Origin: Nocardia nova
GTDB taxonomy: Bacteria > Actinomycetota > Actinomycetes > Mycobacteriales > Mycobacteriaceae
Direction: 5' to 3'
Assembly: GCF_002933465.1 (NCBI RefSeq)
Contig: NZ_PSZE01000002.1
Span: 310,001-374,000, forward strand
DNA: 64,000 nucleotides
Part shown: one piece after another, positions 45,353 to 53,944 of the stretch
Numbering within the stretch: the first letter of the stretch is position 1
Layout of the letters: every line of letters starts with the position of its first letter
Program-made: the position numbers and the translations under genes
Notes under the pieces: generated by a model
Databases searched by the model: none
What the model was told of the DNA's origin: nothing
What the model saw: the letters and a program-made list of their open reading frames with translations, nothing else

Positions 45353-45941
45353 TCAGCGTCCGAGCCCCCGCAGGTCCTTCTTGTCGAAGGTGTGAAACCC
45401 GCCGGCGTGGGCGAGCACGACCGCGGGGGTGGGGGTGTCGGAATGCCGTGGCGGGAGATACGCGTCCACGTGTAATGGTGTGCCATCCGGTTCGGTGAAG
45501 GTCGCGACCACGTCGGGTGCGGCAGCTGGGAGGAACAGCTGTGAGTACACCTCGCGCCAGGACACGGCGGTGCCGGCCCGTTTCGCGTCGACGTACTGAA
45601 TTCCGCTGACGACCAGAGCCCCGACTGCGGTGATCGCGGCGAGGCGTGGTGACCGAGATACCCCATCGCATGCGACCCAGTCGCCAGGCCACTACCGCGA
45701 GAAGCCCGCCGAGCGCTGCGAAAAGTGCCATGTGGATCGGGTATTGGCCAGTGAGGACCGGTCCGACCATGCCTGCTTTGGGGATCCGCGGCACATACGC
45801 GCCCAGCACGACCAGAGCCACGACCGCCACCAGCGCAGTGGCCAGTACGGCGAACACCACGCTCGCGATCCTGGTCCGGATACGCGTGTCGGATTTGAAT
45901 TGTGCCTGTTCGGCTTTGGCTGAGACTTCGCTTGCCGGTAT
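45353..45941 (-). pseudogene. Alpha/beta hydrolase with N-terminal membrane segments, broken
   Basis: A strong ribosome site (AAGGAGGT, 45954-45947) is followed at normal spacing by ATA (45941-45939) rather than a start codon. The frame then gives an N-terminal tail, a hydrophobic pair (VFAVLATALVAVVALVVLGA; HMALFAALGGLLAVVAW), and breaks near 45640; a +1 shift continues as AAITAVGALVV..., SWREVYSQL, and reaches the hydrolase strand AVVLAHAGGFHTF. It stops at 45353, before any catalytic Ser. So there are three lesions: start, frameshift and 3' loss. Confidence 0.7.
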
Positions 45942-46006
45942 CGGCTACCTCCTTGTGGTGTGAATGAGGTGCTCGAGGCGATGTCGAGCCCTACGGTCGG
46001 GCCGCT

Positions 46007-46213
46007 TCATTCCAGCGGTGGCCATTCCCTCGGAAATGGCACCCGTAGCGAATCCGAGCGGACCACTGCGTAATCGGCTGACGGGAACAGCCTTCCGTCG
46101 CGCACGACGATCGCCCGACTGCGAGTCATAGCGTCGATGAGCTCGGCGGTGAAGTCCTCCGGCGGCAGGTTCAACTGCCGGAGTCTGCGTGGTTCATCTG
46201 CTGCGGAACTCGT
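46007..46213 (-). pseudogene. Unidentified 3' gene fragment
   Basis: An open stretch without a start reads as good protein up to its stop at 46007: LRQLNLPPEDFTAELIDAMT, then IVVRDGRLFPSADYAVVRSD and PFPREWPPLE. It is closed upstream by a stop near 46214. Composition suggests a true coding 3' end of a lost gene; family not recognised. The sequence from 45942 to 46006 holds nothing I can name. Confidence 0.4.
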
Positions 46214-46836
46214 TCAACTATGAACCGTCCTGGATCCGGGGCCGCACCAACAGACTTCGCAACGAGCCGGGCGGCGCGCCGCGAGCAGTTGAACGCAGGC
46301 GAGCGATCTGGCTCGGTCGGCTGGGGTTGGCGCTCGATGCAGTCGGGCCGGATCTGATTGAAGTGTGGGCCGCGGGTGAGCTCGGTACGGTCACCGAATC
46401 ACAAGTGCGAGAGGCGATCTGCACTGGGTTGTCGGTTGATCAGCAGATCGCGGACGCGGTGATCGCAGACATGTGGGAGCAGTACCTCGGGGTAGCGAAC
46501 ATGGAGCTGATCGAGTATGCGGCCAGGTTGCGGCCTCGATTCCGGACAGGGTTGTTGAGCAACAGCTTCGTTGGTGCGCGCGAGCGCGAGAGTGCTGCTT
46601 ACCGGTTCGAGGAGCTTGTTGATGACATCGTGTACTCCCACGAGGTCGGGATGGCCAAGCCGAACCCAGAGATCTACCTTCTCGCATGTCATAGACTCGG
46701 CGTCCAGCCCAGCGAAGCCGTATTCGTAGACGACTCCGAAGTGGCCGTGTCGGGGGCTGAGTCGGTGGGTATCACCGCCGTTCTTCACGAGAGTAACGCG
46801 AGAACCATCTCGACGGTTGACGCGCTGCTGTCATAG
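46189..46836 (+). CDS. HAD-like hydrolase lacking the nucleophile motif (probably 5'-truncated)
   Basis: A 215-aa ORF. From about residue 45 it follows a HAD subfamily IA protein: cap helices, motif II LLSNSF, motif III Lys in VGMAKPNPEIY, motif IV VFVDDSEVAVSGA. The first 45 residues are basic, unlike HAD, and motif I (DxDxT/V) with the catalytic Asp is absent. Upstream sequence in all frames lacks it too. Either a pseudogene or a non-catalytic protein. The GTG at 46189 is only the first possible start. Confidence 0.6.
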   Translation: MVHLLRNSFNYEPSWIRGRTNRLRNEPGGAPRAVERRRAIWLGRLGLALDAVGPDLIEVWAAGELGTVTESQVREAICTGLSVDQQIADAVIADMWEQYLGVANMELIEYAARLRPRFRTGLLSNSFVGARERESAAYRFEELVDDIVYSHEVGMAKPNPEIYLLACHRLGVQPSEAVFVDDSEVAVSGAESVGITAVLHESNARTISTVDALLS

Positions 46837-46995
46837 ACAAGCCCAGGTCCGCGCTCAACCTCAGCAGCCTCGTCCGAGGGAGCAACCAAGATCACGGCGT
46901 CACAATTCGCCGATACGAGAATCTTCGGATCTCAAGTGACGCCAGGTTCACCGACACAGGCGACCGGGTGCTCGTCGGAACGTTACTGCGCGTAG

Positions 46996-47259
46996 AGCTT
47001 TCGTCCACCGGCAATTTCGGGCGCTACCCAATCGCACGCGCGCGGATTCCCGGTCGCGCTGCCTCTGTGCGCCGGATTCGGAGGCAGCACCCGGCCACTG
47101 ACGAGCCACCTGCCGCATGGGCGGTGCTGCCGACCCGGCTACCGCAACACCGACCCCTCACTGTGCGGCCGATGTGGGCTTGAGGCCGAGGCCGCCCAGC
47201 GCACCGACGAAGGCGTGATCTGCCAACGCTGCTATACGGCGGCCCGGCGGGAACTGTAG
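46996..47259 (+). pseudogene. Cys-rich zinc-ribbon-like 3' fragment
   Basis: An open frame without start ends at TAG 47257 and contains CCRPGYRNTDPSLCGRCG then, after 14 residues, ICQRCYTAARREL: CxxC pairs of a zinc-ribbon. It resembles the C-terminal knuckles of actinomycete integrase or transposase-associated proteins, but I cannot name it. It is the only structure seen in the 46837-47441 gap besides the promoter of the next gene. Confidence 0.35.
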
Positions 47260-47441
47260 TTCGGGGTTCGAGTACCAACCCGTCGACAACTCCCAGTGGT
47301 GGAGTACCTGAATCTCAAAAGTGACGGTAAAGTAACGATTCTGGCTCGATTCCCACAGTCGGCAGTCGCCTGATCTGCGGAAATGTTTCGAGTCAGCGCA
47401 ATCCGATTCTAATGTCGGGTGATCGATCCGATGGGAAATAG

Positions 47442-48050
47442 ATGAGATTCACCAACTTTGTCGGCACCTCGCTGATCGCCATCGCGGCGACGAGCATCGC
47501 CTACGGTACCGCTTACGCCGAGCCTGCCGCGCCCGCGCCGGCTCCGAGCCAGGTGCAGACCCAGCAGAGCCCGGCCGTGCACGGCACGGACCAGGGCGTC
47601 GGCTACACCACCGAACTCGCCGACATGGGCAACAAGATCGTCACCACGGTGACGGGCGGGAAATTTGCCCTCACCTCGGACAAGTCGGCGGTCACCCTGA
47701 CCAACGACAAGGGTGCCGTGGTGATGAGCTACCCGCTCTCGGCCAAGGGCCCCAACGGCACCACCGTCGCCGCCGCAGTGAACGAGGACGGCACCAGCCT
47801 GACGCTGACCCCGCAGGGGCATCCGATCTCGTCGGTGAAGAACATCTCCGGTCAGGACTGGTTCTTCTCCGAGTTGCAGCACGCCTCGCTGGGTGCCGCG
47901 GTGGGCGCGGTGATCGGCTTCCTGGTCGGTCTGCTGTTCATCGGCATCGGCTCGATCCCGGGTGCGGTGCTGGGTGGTGTGATCGGCCTGCTGGTCGCGG
48001 GTGGTCAGCCGCTGATCGACTCCGCCTTCGCCTACTTCAGCGGCAACTGA
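47442..48050 (+). CDS. Exported protein with C-terminal glycine-rich membrane segment
   Basis: A 202-aa protein. A signal peptide (MRFTNFVGTSLIAIAATSIAYGTAYA, cleavage likely after AYA, residue 26) is followed by a Pro/Ala/Gln linker, a beta-rich domain (about residues 50-140) and a glycine-zipper hydrophobic region (LGAAVGAVIGFLVGLLFIGIG, then GAVLGGVIGLLVAGG). This design is common for Nocardia envelope proteins of unknown role. It lies 19 bp before cobK but is likely its own transcription unit. Confidence 0.8.
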   Translation: MRFTNFVGTSLIAIAATSIAYGTAYAEPAAPAPAPSQVQTQQSPAVHGTDQGVGYTTELADMGNKIVTTVTGGKFALTSDKSAVTLTNDKGAVVMSYPLSAKGPNGTTVAAAVNEDGTSLTLTPQGHPISSVKNISGQDWFFSELQHASLGAAVGAVIGFLVGLLFIGIGSIPGAVLGGVIGLLVAGGQPLIDSAFAYFSGN

Positions 48051-48069
48051 CAGTGGAAGTGCTGCGACA

Positions 48070-48801
48070 CTGAAGGTTCTGATTCTCGGCGGCACCCGGG
48101 AAGCCCGGCAGCTCGCCGATATCGCGTCCGGCGAGCGAGGATTCGACATCGTGTCCTCGCTCGCCGGTCGCGTGCGTGAACCGGTCCTGCCCGCCGGTGC
48201 GGTGCGCATCGGCGGTTTCGGTGGGGTCGAGGGGCTGCGGAACTGGCTGGCGGACAATGCGATCGACGCGGTCGTCGACGCCACCCACCCCTTCGCGGGC
48301 ACCATCTCCTCGCATGCGGCCGCAGCGGCGCGAGCGGGTGGGGTGCCGATCGTGCACCTGCGCCGGCCGGGCTGGTCCCAACATCCCGGCGACAGATGGT
48401 CGCGGGTGCCGGATCTGGCCGCCGCCGCCCGCGCCGCGGCTGAATTCGACCGCGTCTTCCTCACCATCGGCCGTCAGGGCGTGGCCGCCTTCGCCGAGCT
48501 CGGTGAGCCGTGGTTTCTCATCCGCGCCATCGATCCGCCCACCGGACCCGTTCCGCCGCATCATCTTCTGCTTCTCGCCCGTGGCCCGTTCACCGTGGCG
48601 GAGGAAATCGATCTGCTGCGCGAGCACCGCATCTCCGCGATGGTGACCAAGGACAGCGGCGGCGACCTCACCGCGGCCAAGCTGACGGCCGCTCGCACGT
48701 GCGGTATTCCGGTCGTGGTCGTCGACCGGCCGCCCGTGCCGGAGGGTGTCGAGTGCGCGGAATCCGTTGCGGCGGCGTGGGAGTGGTTGAACGCGCTCTG
48801 A
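48070..48801 (+). CDS. cobK: Precorrin-6A reductase, apparent CTG start
   Basis: A 243-aa CobK. The N-terminus reads (L)KVLILGGTREARQLADIA, the exact family start except that the first codon is CTG (48070). Between the frame's preceding stop (48013) and this codon there is no ATG, GTG or TTG. A GGAAG sequence lies 10 nt before it. Later motifs: VVDATHPFA, RPGW, LTIGRQG and KDSGG. It reduces precorrin-6A to -6B with NADPH. The gap to the convergent cobIJ is 116 bp. Confidence 0.93.
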   Translation: MKVLILGGTREARQLADIASGERGFDIVSSLAGRVREPVLPAGAVRIGGFGGVEGLRNWLADNAIDAVVDATHPFAGTISSHAAAAARAGGVPIVHLRRPGWSQHPGDRWSRVPDLAAAARAAAEFDRVFLTIGRQGVAAFAELGEPWFLIRAIDPPTGPVPPHHLLLLARGPFTVAEEIDLLREHRISAMVTKDSGGDLTAAKLTAARTCGIPVVVVDRPPVPEGVECAESVAAAWEWLNAL

Positions 48802-48917
48802 TGCCGGGGTTCGTGGCGATCCGGAGATGTTTTCGCTCGTTTCCACCCCGGCCGGGCAACGCCGTCCGCGCGCCGGTTGGAGGCCGCTGCGCCTGCGCAC
48901 GCCGGCGGCCTGCGCCC

Positions 48918-50516
48918 CTACCTGTCGGCCACGAGCGTCGTGGGGGTGTCGTTGTCCCGTGCGAGCTGTCCGTACCGGCGGGAGGTGAATACCCGGGTTC
49001 CGTGGGGGGTCTCGATTGTGGCGGTGGTGGACGCGCCGATGATGAGCAGCGTGCGCATGTCGACCTCGTCCGGATTCAGCTCGGCGAGGGTCGTCACGCG
49101 CACCGATTCGGCCGGCCCGCCCACATCGCGTCCCAGGACGACCGGGGTGTCCGGGCCGCGGTGCTCGAGGACGAGCTCACGCAGGGCGCCCACCTGCCAC
49201 CGCCGCTGGGTGGAGGCCGGATTGTAGATCGCGATCGCCATATCGGCCGCGGCGACAGCCGAAATCCGTTGTGCCACGGTCTCCCACGGCTTGAGGCGGT
49301 CCGAGAGCGAGATCATCGCGAAATCGTGGCCGAGTGGCGCGCCGATGCGGGCGGCCACGGCGCTGGCCGCGGTGACGCCGGGCAGCACCCGCACCGGCAC
49401 ATCGCGCCACTGCGGATCGGCCGATTCCTCGACGACCGCCGCGGCCATCGCGAACACCCCGGGATCGCCGGAAGACACCACCACCACGCGCGCCCCGGAT
49501 TTCGCCAGATCCAATGCCATGGCGGCGCGTTCGGATTCGACTCGGTTGTCGCTGAGATGGCGGCGCTGCCCGGGACGGACCGGCACTCGATTCACGTAGG
49601 TGGTGTAGCCGACGATATCGGTCGCCGCCGCGAGGGCGCGGGTGGCCTCGGGTGTGGTCCACTGCGGGGAGCCGGGGCCCAGTCCCACGACGACGACCTC
49701 GCCGACCTCGGAAGCGGCGGAGGCGGGCGAAACATCCTGAGCGGCAGCGGATTCGGTTGTAGTGAACGGTATCTCCGTGCTCGGTGTGGGCCCGGGCACC
49801 ACGGTGATCGCGAAATACGGCACATCGGCGTCGGAGACGTCGGCGGCGCGCAGGATCCGCTGCCGCCCGGTGCTGGCTCGTTCCACGTAGTAGGCATCAT
49901 TGAGCCGCCCGGCTTTCGACAGCGCTTGCCGCACACCGGGATAGGTGCGGCCGAGCTTCATGATCGCCGCGGCGTCGGCGTCGGCGAGGCGTTCGGCGAG
50001 CTGATCCGGCGGCATGGTCCCGGGCAGTACGGTGAGCACCTGCTCGCCCTCCACCAGGGGTGTGCCGAGTGCGGCGGAGGCGGCGCTGACCGAGGTGATG
50101 CCGGGGATGATCTCTGCGGGGAACCGGTCGGCCAGGCGCCGGTGCATATGCATGTAGGAGCTGTAGAACAGCGGATCGCCGGCCGCCAGGAGCGCGACGG
50201 TGCGGCCCGCGGCCAGATGCCCGGCCAGCAGTTCGGCGGCACGTTCGTAGAATTCGTCGATCGCGCCCTGATAGCCGCCCGGATGGTCGGTGGTCTCGGT
50301 GGTCACCGGATAGACCAGATGTTCCTCCAGTTGGCCGGGCCGCATATACGGCGCCGCGATCGAGCGGGAGATGCTGCGACCGTGCCGGGCGCTGTGGAAG
50401 GCGATGACGTCGGCGGATTCGATGATGCGGGCCGCCTTCACCGTCACCAGTTCCGGATCCCCGGGCCCGAGCCCCACGCCCCACAACTTCCCGGGAGCCA
50501 CATTCGGAGTGCTCAT
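48918..50516 (-). CDS. cobIJ: CobI-CobJ fusion: precorrin-2 C20- and precorrin-3B C17-methyltransferase
   Basis: A 532-aa fusion of two tetrapyrrole methylases. CobI half: LWGVGLGPGDPELVTVKAAR, LLAAGDPLFYSSYMHMH, PGITSVSAASA. CobJ half, from about residue 275: VVVGLGPGSPQWTTPEA, VSSGDPGVFAMAAAV, PGVTAASAVAARIGAPLGHDF, AIYNPAS. The same fusion is known from M. tuberculosis. I chose ATG 50516 (MSTPNVAPGKLWGVG); the ATG at 50591 overlaps the cobH stop (ATGA) and adds 25 low-complexity residues, and it cannot be excluded. Confidence 0.95.
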   Translation of the reverse strand: MSTPNVAPGKLWGVGLGPGDPELVTVKAARIIESADVIAFHSARHGRSISRSIAAPYMRPGQLEEHLVYPVTTETTDHPGGYQGAIDEFYERAAELLAGHLAAGRTVALLAAGDPLFYSSYMHMHRRLADRFPAEIIPGITSVSAASAALGTPLVEGEQVLTVLPGTMPPDQLAERLADADAAAIMKLGRTYPGVRQALSKAGRLNDAYYVERASTGRQRILRAADVSDADVPYFAITVVPGPTPSTEIPFTTTESAAAQDVSPASAASEVGEVVVVGLGPGSPQWTTPEATRALAAATDIVGYTTYVNRVPVRPGQRRHLSDNRVESERAAMALDLAKSGARVVVVSSGDPGVFAMAAAVVEESADPQWRDVPVRVLPGVTAASAVAARIGAPLGHDFAMISLSDRLKPWETVAQRISAVAAADMAIAIYNPASTQRRWQVGALRELVLEHRGPDTPVVLGRDVGGPAESVRVTTLAELNPDEVDMRTLLIIGASTTATIETPHGTRVFTSRRYGQLARDNDTPTTLVADR

Positions 50517-50587
50517 GCTGTGGCCATCGACGGATGAGCGGGGGCGCTGTGTGGTTACACGCGCTGCCTCGTCGGCGCCCTGACCGC

Positions 50588-51223
50588 TCATTCCTGCTCA
50601 CTCGCGATCGCGTTGAGGGCGGCGGCGGTGATGGCGCTGCCGCCGCGCCGGCCATGCACGGTGAGGTATTCGACGCCGCCGTATTCGGCCAGGGCCTGCT
50701 TGGATTCGGCGGCACCGACGAAGCCCACCGGGATGCCCAGCACCGCCGCGGGGCGGGGTGCGCCGCCGTCGAGCATGTCCAGCAGATGGAACAACGCGGT
50801 CGGGGCATTGCCGATCGCGACCACGGCGCCGTCGAGGCGATCGCGCCACAGTTCCAGTGCCGCAGCCGATCTCGTATTGCCCATCTCCTGTGCCAGCTGC
50901 GGTACCCGCGGATCGGCGAGCAGGCACAGCACCTCGTTGTCGGCGGGCAGCCGTTTGCGCGTGACGCCGGAGGCGACCATGGTGGCATCGCACAGGATCG
51001 GCGCGCCGCCGCGTAGCGCGGCGCGGGCCGCCGCCACGACCTGCGGGGTGTGCGAGATATCGGTGGTCAGATCGACCTGCCCGCACGCATGGATCATGCG
51101 CACCACCACCTGCGCGACATCGGCCGGGAACCGCGCCAGATCGGCTTCGGCCCGGATCGTCGCGAACGAGCGCCGATAGATCTCGGCCCCGTCGGTGAGG
51201 TAGCTGGTACGCACATCGGACAT
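50588..51223 (-). CDS. cobH: Precorrin-8X methylmutase
   Basis: A 211-aa Cob[34 protein letters not shown] (catalytic His in IHACG), [19 protein letters not shown] and [16 protein letters not shown]. It moves the C-11 methyl to C-12 to give hydrogenobyrinate. The start could be ATG 51223 (MSDVRTSYL) or one of two ATGs just upstream. The stop overlaps a possible cobIJ start by 4 nt. Confidence 0.96.
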   Translation of the reverse strand: MSDVRTSYLTDGAEIYRRSFATIRAEADLARFPADVAQVVVRMIHACGQVDLTTDISHTPQVVAAARAALRGGAPILCDATMVASGVTRKRLPADNEVLCLLADPRVPQLAQEMGNTRSAAALELWRDRLDGAVVAIGNAPTALFHLLDMLDGGAPRPAAVLGIPVGFVGAAESKQALAEYGGVEYLTVHGRRGGSAITAAALNAIASEQE

Positions 51224-51289
51224 GGGCATCACCCTAGCGGTGAGAATCCGGGCCCCGAGCGGCAGCGTGGCCGAGGCGCCGCCCGGCCC

Positions 51290-51339
51290 GCGACATCAAG
51301 CCGCCCCCCCGCGACATCAAGCCGCCCCCCGCGACATCA
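51290..51339. repeat. Short tandem repeat at the 3' end of a membrane-protein gene
   Basis: GCGACATCAAGCCG plus a C-run is repeated at 51290 and 51311 (units 21 and 20 bp), and a third partial unit GCGACATCA at 51331 contains the stop codon of the gene at 51337. C-runs of 7 and 6 suggest slippage. Confidence 0.8.
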
Positions 51340-51909
51340 GAACGGCAACCGCGCCCGCCACGGCGATTCGGCCGGATCGTGCAGGGGATTGGCGAAGACG
51401 AGATAGCGGAACAGGGCCAGCGCCCCGGTGAGCAGCAGCGCCGCGAGCGGGACTTCGGCGAGCGCGGCCGTGGCGATCGACACCCGGAAGTCGTCGGGAC
51501 CGGCGGTGGTCGTGTCGAACCAGGCGTCGGCGAGCAGCAGCACCCCGGTGCCGAAGGCAGGCAGGATCACCAGCGCCCGCCGTCGCCAGCCGAGGTAGGC
51601 GGTGGTCGCCATCATCGCCACCAGCAGGATGTCGAAGCCGATCCACACCAGCGCCCAATGGTTCGCGTTGTAGTCCTGCGGCAGCGTGAACCCGAGGTAG
51701 ACCAGCCACGGGATCATCGCGACCGAGCCGCCGACCATCAACGACAGCCGCAGTCCGCGGGCCACGCGCACCCGGCGCGGATGCGGCCGCACCCGGTCGG
51801 GCCGCAGCCTCGCGACCAATTCGAGCCGCTGGGCGAGCGAGAGCTGTGCGATCTGTGCGTCGGAGAGCAGATCGGCGGTGGACGGCGACTGATTCGCGGA
51901 CGAGTCCAT
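51337..51909 (-). CDS. Hypothetical membrane protein with N-terminal helical tail
   Basis: A 190-aa protein. Residues 1-55 are soluble (LSDAQIAQLSLAQRLELVARL) and basic before the membrane. Four hydrophobic segments follow: LSLMVGGSVAMIPWLVYLGF, WALVWIGFDILLVAMMATTAYLGW, ALVILPAFGTGVLLLADAW and VPLAALLLTGALALFRYLVF. I recognise no family. It lies between cobH and cobG on the same strand but is separated by gaps of 114 and 62 bp, so it may be a passenger or a helper of the cob genes. Confidence 0.72.
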   Translation of the reverse strand: MDSSANQSPSTADLLSDAQIAQLSLAQRLELVARLRPDRVRPHPRRVRVARGLRLSLMVGGSVAMIPWLVYLGFTLPQDYNANHWALVWIGFDILLVAMMATTAYLGWRRRALVILPAFGTGVLLLADAWFDTTTAGPDDFRVSIATAALAEVPLAALLLTGALALFRYLVFANPLHDPAESPWRARLPF

Positions 51910-51971
51910 CGATCCAGTGTGCGCGAAGTGGGCCCTCGAGGGGGATGTCGCCGCGACCAGCCGGTCGCGTG

Positions 51972-53165
51972 TCAGCGCTCTGCGCGGGGCCCGGTGATGC
52001 GATACCCGCCGGATTCGGCGACCACTTCGGTCACCGGCCCGGCCGGGCGCCCGCATTGCCGATCGCAGCCGGACCAGTGCTGCCGACCCGAGACCACCAC
52101 CTGATCGGCCGCGACCCCGGACAGGTCCGGCGCCGGGGTGCCGGTCGGTAGCACCCGGCCGGAGGCCACCGCGTCGGCCGCGTCGGCCCGCACGTCTGTC
52201 AGTGATTTCGCGCAACCGGGACGCCCGGCGCACGCGGTTACCGCGAGCCACGGTGAGTTCGCGTCGAAGATCAGGCCCATCGGCGCCAGCACCCGCACCA
52301 CCTGTTCGGCCGTCCACTCGTCCAGATCGGCCAGTACCAGGCTGCGCCAGGGGGTGATCAGGATCGGATGTTCCACCGCCGCAACGAATTCCGCGGTGCG
52401 GGCGGGCAGGGCGCCCAGCGGCACCGCCGCCCCGAGCGCGACCCGGTCGTCGGCCTGGGTGAGCCAGCCGATCGGAATATCTTGGCGTGCAACGAGATCC
52501 AGTGGTTCGGCGGTCGGTTCCAAAGCCAAGTCGGCCAGGATCCGGGCCGGGCCGTCGGCGACCTCGCGCAGCCGCCACTGCTCGCCGCGCACCCGCTGGA
52601 AACCGTGGGCCGCCGCCAGCATCGTGTCCACCGCCCGGTCGGCGCCGACCCGCGCGCCCGAATCGCGCCCGGCCAGGACAAGCGCGAACTCGGCCTCGTC
52701 GGTGGCGTGCACGCCGATATCGCCGCCGAGACCACTGATGTCGCCGCGGCCGTCGTCGAGGGTGAACAGCACGCGCCCGGGCAGTGCGGCCAGCTCCGGC
52801 GCCTGCCGCAGTCCCGCATCGAGTCGCGCGGCCAGCGGATGCACATCGCTGCAGCCGCCCACCCGGCCCGACAGCGGCGAGGCCACGATGTTTCGCACCC
52901 GCTCGTGGGTGGGCGCGGGCAGCAGCTCGGCCTGTTCGAGCCGCTGCGCCAGGGCCGCCGCATCGTGCATCTGCCGCAATTGCACATTGCCTCGGGAGGT
53001 CAGTTCGATACTGCCGTTGCCGAGCTCGTCGGCCGCGGCGGCCAGCACCCGCAGCTGATCGGGGGTGATCGCGCCGCCGGGCAGCCGGATCCGGGCCAGC
53101 GGACCGTCGGCGGCCTGATGCAGGCGCAGGACACCGGGGCAGGAATCGGGGGCGGAGCGCGTCAT
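51972..53165 (-). CDS. cobG: Precorrin-3B synthase
   Basis: A 397-aa member of the nitrite/sulfite-reductase ferredoxin-like family. Two half-domains are seen: LTSRGNVQLRQ (substrate Arg) and VASPLSGRVGG. The [4Fe-4S] cysteines lie in TACAGRPGCAKS and SGCDRQCGRP. CobG uses O2 to ring-hydroxylate precorrin-3A, so the pathway here is the aerobic one. The start at ATG 53165 gives the expected N-terminus DSCPGVLRLH. Confidence 0.94.
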   Translation of the reverse strand: MTRSAPDSCPGVLRLHQAADGPLARIRLPGGAITPDQLRVLAAAADELGNGSIELTSRGNVQLRQMHDAAALAQRLEQAELLPAPTHERVRNIVASPLSGRVGGCSDVHPLAARLDAGLRQAPELAALPGRVLFTLDDGRGDISGLGGDIGVHATDEAEFALVLAGRDSGARVGADRAVDTMLAAAHGFQRVRGEQWRLREVADGPARILADLALEPTAEPLDLVARQDIPIGWLTQADDRVALGAAVPLGALPARTAEFVAAVEHPILITPWRSLVLADLDEWTAEQVVRVLAPMGLIFDANSPWLAVTACAGRPGCAKSLTDVRADAADAVASGRVLPTGTPAPDLSGVAADQVVVSGRQHWSGCDRQCGRPAGPVTEVVAESGGYRITGPRAER

Positions 53166-53235
53166 GATGTCACCAGCCTACGAGCCGGGCGCCCGGCGAA
53201 CGCGGGCGAGGCCGGGCCGCGTGCGGTGCACGGTG

Positions 53236-53565
53236 TCAGTGACCGCGCCGCAGACGCAGGCGGCGCCGCGGATCGTGCGACGCGCGGGACGGTTCGAGCG
53301 AGGCGGCCGGCCAGGAGGGGTCGAACAGCAGGCTGGGGCCTGCGTGATGGGTGACTCGGTCGTGATGGGCGGTCGCGCCGAACAGGCTCATCCCGCCGAG
53401 GAAGGCGGCGGCGCAGATCGCGCTCGCAACGAGAGCCCAGCCGCGATGGCCGCTTCCGGCCGCGGTGAGTCCCATCGCCAGGGTGCCGAATCCGATCAGA
53501 ACGCAGAAGTAGCTGGTCCAGGCGACCATACGGTTGCGCCGCACCCAAGGCGGGGTGGCGGGCAT
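53236..53565 (-). CDS. Small two-helix membrane protein, tandem paralogue B
   Basis: A 109-aa protein starting MPATPPWVRRNRMVAW, with two membrane segments (YFCVLIGFGTLAMGLTAAG; GWALVASAICAAAFLGGMSLFG) and a polar C-terminus with HHDRVTHHAG. It is a diverged copy of the gene 4 bp upstream (same W-RRNR start, same spacing, same HD-rich post-membrane segment). Function unknown. Confidence 0.75.
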   Translation of the reverse strand: MPATPPWVRRNRMVAWTSYFCVLIGFGTLAMGLTAAGSGHRGWALVASAICAAAFLGGMSLFGATAHHDRVTHHAGPSLLFDPSWPAASLEPSRASHDPRRRLRLRRGH

Positions 53566-53569
53566 CGTC

Positions 53570-53887
53570 TCACCGGTCCTTCGGGCTGCTCTCGTCCCGG
53601 GCGCGGACCACGGCCTGCCACAGCTGCTCGTCGATGTAACTGTCCGACAACAGATGGGGGGTGTCGTGGCGGTCGACGTGGTCGCGGCGGACCGTGGACT
53701 CGAAGACCAGCAGCCCGAAGATCGCGACCGCCGCACAGGCGCCGGCGGCGACGAGCAACAGACCGCCGTGGCCCCCGGCCGCAGCGGCCAAAGCCATTGC
53801 CAGCAATGCAACAGCAATCATCATGCATGTAATTCCCGACCAGGCGGCGAAGCGGTTCCGCCTGCTCCATCCCGGTGTGTTCGGCAT
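53570..53887 (-). CDS. Small two-helix membrane protein, tandem paralogue A
   Basis: A 105-aa protein starting MPNTPGWSRRNRFAAW, two membrane segments (ITCMMIAVALLAMALAAAAGG; LLLVAAGACAAVAIFGLLVF), then RRDHVDRHDTPHLL and an acidic tail. It is the first gene of a tandem pair. It is divergent from the cobalamin riboswitch-cobN unit, with about 60 bp between its start and the riboswitch, and upstream of cobG on the same strand. A role in metal or cobalt handling would be a guess from location and the His/Asp-rich segment. Confidence 0.75.
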   Translation of the reverse strand: MPNTPGWSRRNRFAAWSGITCMMIAVALLAMALAAAAGGHGGLLLVAAGACAAVAIFGLLVFESTVRRDHVDRHDTPHLLSDSYIDEQLWQAVVRARDESSPKDR

Positions 53888-53944
53888 ATTGTCAGCGTAC
53901 GCCGCGGAATCGGATCGGAAAATACCGGTCACAGCAGTGCGATA

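Noticed and set aside
50517-50591. Use of the upstream ATG for cobIJ
   Set aside because: It gives an ATGA overlap with cobH, but the extra 25 residues are unlike the family; kept as an alternative only.
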